DNA of 6,340 nt from Bacillota bacterium (lineage in GTDB: Bacteria; Bacillota; Clostridia; Acetivibrionales; DSM-1351), in the NCBI GenBank assembly GCA_023395575.1, contig JAEWZA010000113.1, forward strand, positions 1 through 6,340, read 5' to 3'. Below, in pieces: positions 4,825 to 6,340 of this stretch; within the stretch, counting starts at the first letter, position 1, and every line of letters begins with the position of its first letter. The notes beneath the pieces are model-generated. The model saw nothing but the letters and a program-made list of their open reading frames with translations. It did not search any database and was not told the origin of the DNA. The position numbers and the translations under genes were made by a program.

Positions 4825-4938
4825 CTAACTTCTAATCTCTTTATTCAATATATCCATAAAAGCATTAAAGCATATAACTTCTTTCTCTACAGCGATTTTC
4901 TGCGATTGACTAATAATAAAAACAAATAGTTTACCCAT
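4825..4938 (-). other. 37-codon open frame in a gene-poor stretch, possible decayed gene
   Basis: On the minus strand, ATG 4938 reads MGKLFVFIISQSQKIAVEKE and then VICFNAFMDILNKEIRS to TAG 4827-4825. In a second frame the same strand stays open from about 4832 down to about 4700, ending MYNLIEKLFSYGYTAHPTINY. Together they could be two pieces of one frameshifted gene, but there is no ribosome site at 4938 and I recognise neither part. Nothing else gene-like appears in 4655-5017. Confidence 0.2.
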
Positions 4939-5017
4939 AATGCATCTATTTTATTCACTCAAGGCACGTTGAGTCAGTCGTGTCGATAGAACGGAAGTAG
5001 CTTGATATCAAAGGTTC

Positions 5018-5038
5018 GGGGCGATTAGCCCCTTTTTT
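5018..5038 (+). terminator. Rho-independent terminator 1 of a tandem pair
   Basis: GGGGC (5018-5022) and GCCCC (5028-5032) form a GC-only stem around a GATTA loop, followed by six Ts (5033-5038). This is strong on the + strand. There is no recognisable + strand gene upstream, so the transcript it once ended is missing or unrecognised; it now shields what follows from read-through. Confidence 0.85.
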
Positions 5039-5040
5039 GA

Positions 5041-5074
5041 AGTGTGTTTCATGTTTCCGTGGACACACTTTTTT
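5041..5074 (+). terminator. Rho-independent terminator 2 of a tandem pair
   Basis: AGTGTGT (5041-5047) pairs with ACACACT (5063-5069), with the run of six Ts at 5069-5074 starting at the last stem base. It is weaker than the one just upstream and has a 15-nt loop that can partly pair. Two terminators within 60 bp, both facing the IS, suggest a boundary of an older transcription unit. Confidence 0.55.
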
Positions 5075-5100
5075 GATGGTTTTTGGTGTAGGGGGGTCGT

Positions 5101-5138
5101 ACAAATACGCAAATAGGAAGAGGATTTTGCGTATTTGT
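5101..5138. repeat. Perfect 13-bp inverted repeat with a purine-rich loop
   Basis: ACAAATACGCAAA (5101-5113) and TTTGCGTATTTGT (5126-5138) are exact complements around a 12-nt loop, TAGGAAGAGGAT. No U-tract follows on either strand. It lies between the tandem terminators and the first IS-associated TGGACA motif. Possible roles are a regulator-binding site, the end of a small mobile element, or part of the IS flank. Confidence 0.8.
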
Positions 5139-5158
5139 TTATTGAAACAATAAAATAT

Positions 5159-5237
5159 ACCCTATAAAATGGACAGCAAAAAGTTTAGAAACCCATGTTG
5201 TGGACACAACCCATTAACAGACCCTTGATTGTGGACA
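5159..5237 (+). repeat. Three TGGACA motifs spaced exactly 31 bp upstream of orfA
   Basis: TGGACA occurs at 5170, 5201 and 5232. Each copy is preceded by ACCC at a similar distance (5159, 5191, 5221), giving units of the form ACCC-N6/7-TGGACA of 16-17 bp. A further TGGACA lies at 5060. The 31-bp phase (about three helical turns) places all copies on one face of the DNA, as expected for transposase-binding sites in an IS end. One copy probably marks the left terminal repeat. Confidence 0.6.
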
Positions 5238-5282
5238 TTTATGGGTATAAACTTTAACTAAGCATTTTAGGAGGGTATACCT

Positions 5283-5744
5283 ATGAACAGAAAGATATTT
5301 GCACCAGAAGAATTAGTGAAAATCCGACAGAGTCCTTATGTTAAGAGTGCCACATCAAATTCAATACGTTTCACAGTTGATTTTAAAGAGAAGTTCTGGG
5401 AGCAGTATGAAAAAGGAATAACACCTACAAATATTATACAGAGCATGGGATTTGATCCAGATGTCCTTGGATCATCTCGTATCCTTGGAATAGTCAGACA
5501 TATAAAAGAACAATTACAAAGTGAAAAGGGACTCCGTGAAATATATCAAAGACCATTATCAGATAAAGAACCCGAAAAATCATTGCCTCCATCCAAAACT
5601 CTCTTACATATGCAGCATCAAATCAACTACATGAAGCAGGAATTAGAATTTATAAAAAAAATTATTTTAGCGGACAGGGAGGCAGGACGGAAATGCTCAT
5701 CCAGTCAAAACCGGAAATCAAGTTCGGATTTATCCGAGAAATGA
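5283..5744 (+). CDS. IS3-family transposase OrfA (DNA-binding and frameshift donor)
   Basis: The 153-residue product holds a helix-turn-helix-like region (about 32-75, TVDFKEKFWEQYEKG, TNIIQSMGFDPDVLG, RILGIVRHIKE). It is followed by a heptad-type coiled coil (about 106-130, LLHMQHQINYMKQELEFIKK) for multimerisation with OrfAB. OrfA binds the IS ends and limits transposition, while the frameshifted OrfAB fusion is the transposase. The slippery AAA-AAA encodes Lys125-Lys126, so the fusion leaves OrfA there and the last 27 polar residues (SSSQNRKSSSDLSEK) belong only to OrfA. ATG 5283 has AGGAGG (5269-5274) 8 nt upstream. The N-terminal MNRKIFAPEELVKIRQSPYV recalls a clostridial OrfA subtype rather than the shorter classical OrfA. 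The promoter is unclear: TATAAA at 5246-5251 lacks a well-spaced -35, consistent with low IS expression. Confidence 0.9.
   Translation: MNRKIFAPEELVKIRQSPYVKSATSNSIRFTVDFKEKFWEQYEKGITPTNIIQSMGFDPDVLGSSRILGIVRHIKEQLQSEKGLREIYQRPLSDKEPEKSLPPSKTLLHMQHQINYMKQELEFIKKIILADREAGRKCSSSQNRKSSSDLSEK
5654..5660 (+). other. Programmed -1 ribosomal frameshift site (A_AAA_AAA)
   Basis: Within a run of eight As, the heptamer is phased in the orfA frame as AT-A_AAA_AAA. A -1 slip moves ribosomes to codon AAT at 5660, in the open orfB frame (Asn-Tyr-Phe-Ser-Gly-Gln...). AGGA at 5638-5641, 12 nt upstream, could be the stimulatory Shine-Dalgarno-like element. No strong downstream hairpin was seen. Confidence 0.85.
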
Positions 5745-6340
5745 CCTCCCGTGATAATAATATGCTCAATATATCCTGGCTCTGTGCAATTGCTGGTGTT
5801 TCTAGATCAGGCTATTATCGCTGGCTTGCAGCAGAAACTTCAAGAAATAACCGTGAGGAACAAGACAAAAAAGACTTCAATTTGATTTTGGACGCTTACA
5901 ATTACAGAGGATATGCAAAGGGTGCTCGAGGGATTTATATGCAATTGCTGCACTGTAAACCTTCAATTGTGATGAACATTAAAAAGATACGGCGGTTAAT
6001 GAAAAAATACGGTCTTAAATGCTCAATTCGCAAGGCTAATCCCTACCGCCGTATGATGAAGGCCATGAAGACAAGCAATGTTGCTCCAAACCTTTTAAAT
6101 CGTGAATTCCGAGATCATGGAGCAAGATCTGTGTTGTTGACCGATATCACTTATATTAAACGGAATGACGGTAAATTCAGCTATCTGTCAATGATTGTGG
6201 ACGCATACACAAAACAAATCCTTTCTCATGTAATAAGCGATTCCCTGGAATTGGACTTCGTCCTTGAAACTGTAAATCAGCTAATCGCTAATCATGGAAT
6301 TTCAATGAATACCGAAACTCTAATTCACTCTGATCAGGGT
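5693..6340 (+). CDS. IS3-family transposase OrfB, DDE catalytic domain (3' end outside window)
   Basis: The frame is open from ATG 5693 through the window edge, giving 216 residues here; it is continuous upstream to the frameshift site, so the main product should be OrfAB. An HTH_21-type region (about 65-120) includes YRGYAKGARGIYMQLL and KKIRRLMKKYGLKC. The rve/DDE integrase core follows, with the first catalytic Asp at 151 (VLLTDITYIKR) and the second at 214 (LIHSDQG), 63 residues apart as usual for IS3. The catalytic Glu, about 35 residues on, lies beyond the window. The internal ATG has GGGAGG (5678-5683) upstream, so OrfB may also be made alone. The start overlaps orfA by 52 bp in the -1 frame. 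No internal stop or deletion is visible. The enzyme cuts and joins DNA through a figure-eight and circle intermediate in this family. Confidence 0.92.
   Translation, partial: MLIQSKPEIKFGFIREMTSRDNNMLNISWLCAIAGVSRSGYYRWLAAETSRNNREEQDKKDFNLILDAYNYRGYAKGARGIYMQLLHCKPSIVMNIKKIRRLMKKYGLKCSIRKANPYRRMMKAMKTSNVAPNLLNREFRDHGARSVLLTDITYIKRNDGKFSYLSMIVDAYTKQILSHVISDSLELDFVLETVNQLIANHGISMNTETLIHSDQG

Larger units (their letters stand above)
5170..6340 (+). mobile_element. IS3-family insertion sequence, left end and most of the transposase (right end outside window)
   Basis: The layout is a TGGACA-rich left end, orfA (5283-5744), overlapping orfB in the -1 frame (from 5693) and an A_AAA_AAA slippery site, which together are diagnostic of the IS3 family. 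IS3 ends start with TG, so TGGACA at 5170, 5201 or 5232 is a plausible left tip; 5170 is taken here provisionally. The right inverted repeat and target duplication are not visible. No frameshift or stop damages either gene up to the window edge, so the copy may be active. Confidence 0.85.

Noticed and set aside
5159..5237. Possible CRISPR array from motifs spaced 31 bp apart
   Set aside because: The repeated core is only about 10 bp and degenerate, there are three copies, and they sit at an IS end, so transposase sites explain them better.

Overview
The window is AT-rich DNA whose Shine-Dalgarno sites (AGGAGG/GGAGGT), short lipoprotein genes and SpoIID-type domain point to a low-GC, probably endospore-forming Firmicute of the Clostridia. 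It looks like an accessory, mobile-DNA-scarred region: few intact genes, long intergenic stretches, gene relics, a tRNA fragment and an insertion sequence. No recognisable defence, secretion or biosynthetic system is present.

Left part (1-1650). The end of an unrecognised + strand protein with a (Pro-Ala-Asn-Gln)n repeat enters from the left edge. Two small minus-strand membrane proteins follow, one with two transmembrane helices and one with a helix plus a zinc ribbon, each with its own probable promoter. A long imperfect hairpin lies between them. A minus-strand terminator then closes what was once a tRNA transcript.

Junction (1652-1701). The 3' half of a tRNA-Leu gene, from the anticodon loop to the encoded CCA, lies on the minus strand with no 5' half. 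The orphan 3' half with its terminator just downstream is what integration of an element into a tRNA-Leu gene leaves at the far end. The element should therefore extend to the right of 1702 and the ancestral chromosome to the left.

Candidate element (1702-6340). From left to right it holds a lipoprotein gene split by one in-frame amber codon, a relic of a serine-recombinase C-terminus on the + strand, and an intact second lipoprotein. Next is a secreted, cysteine-rich SpoIID/LytB-domain protein with an N-terminal carboxypeptidase-regulatory-like domain, a good promoter and a 14-bp palindrome at its likely start site. All three envelope proteins are on the minus strand but appear to be separate transcription units. 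A gene-poor stretch with two tandem + strand terminators and a perfect 13-bp inverted repeat follows. The window ends inside an IS3-family insertion sequence with orfA, a correctly phased A_AAA_AAA frameshift site and a 3'-truncated orfB carrying the first two residues of the DDE triad.

The cargo theme is cell-envelope biology: two lipoproteins and one exported putative peptidoglycan-active protein. Their functional connection is inferred only from proximity and shared surface location.
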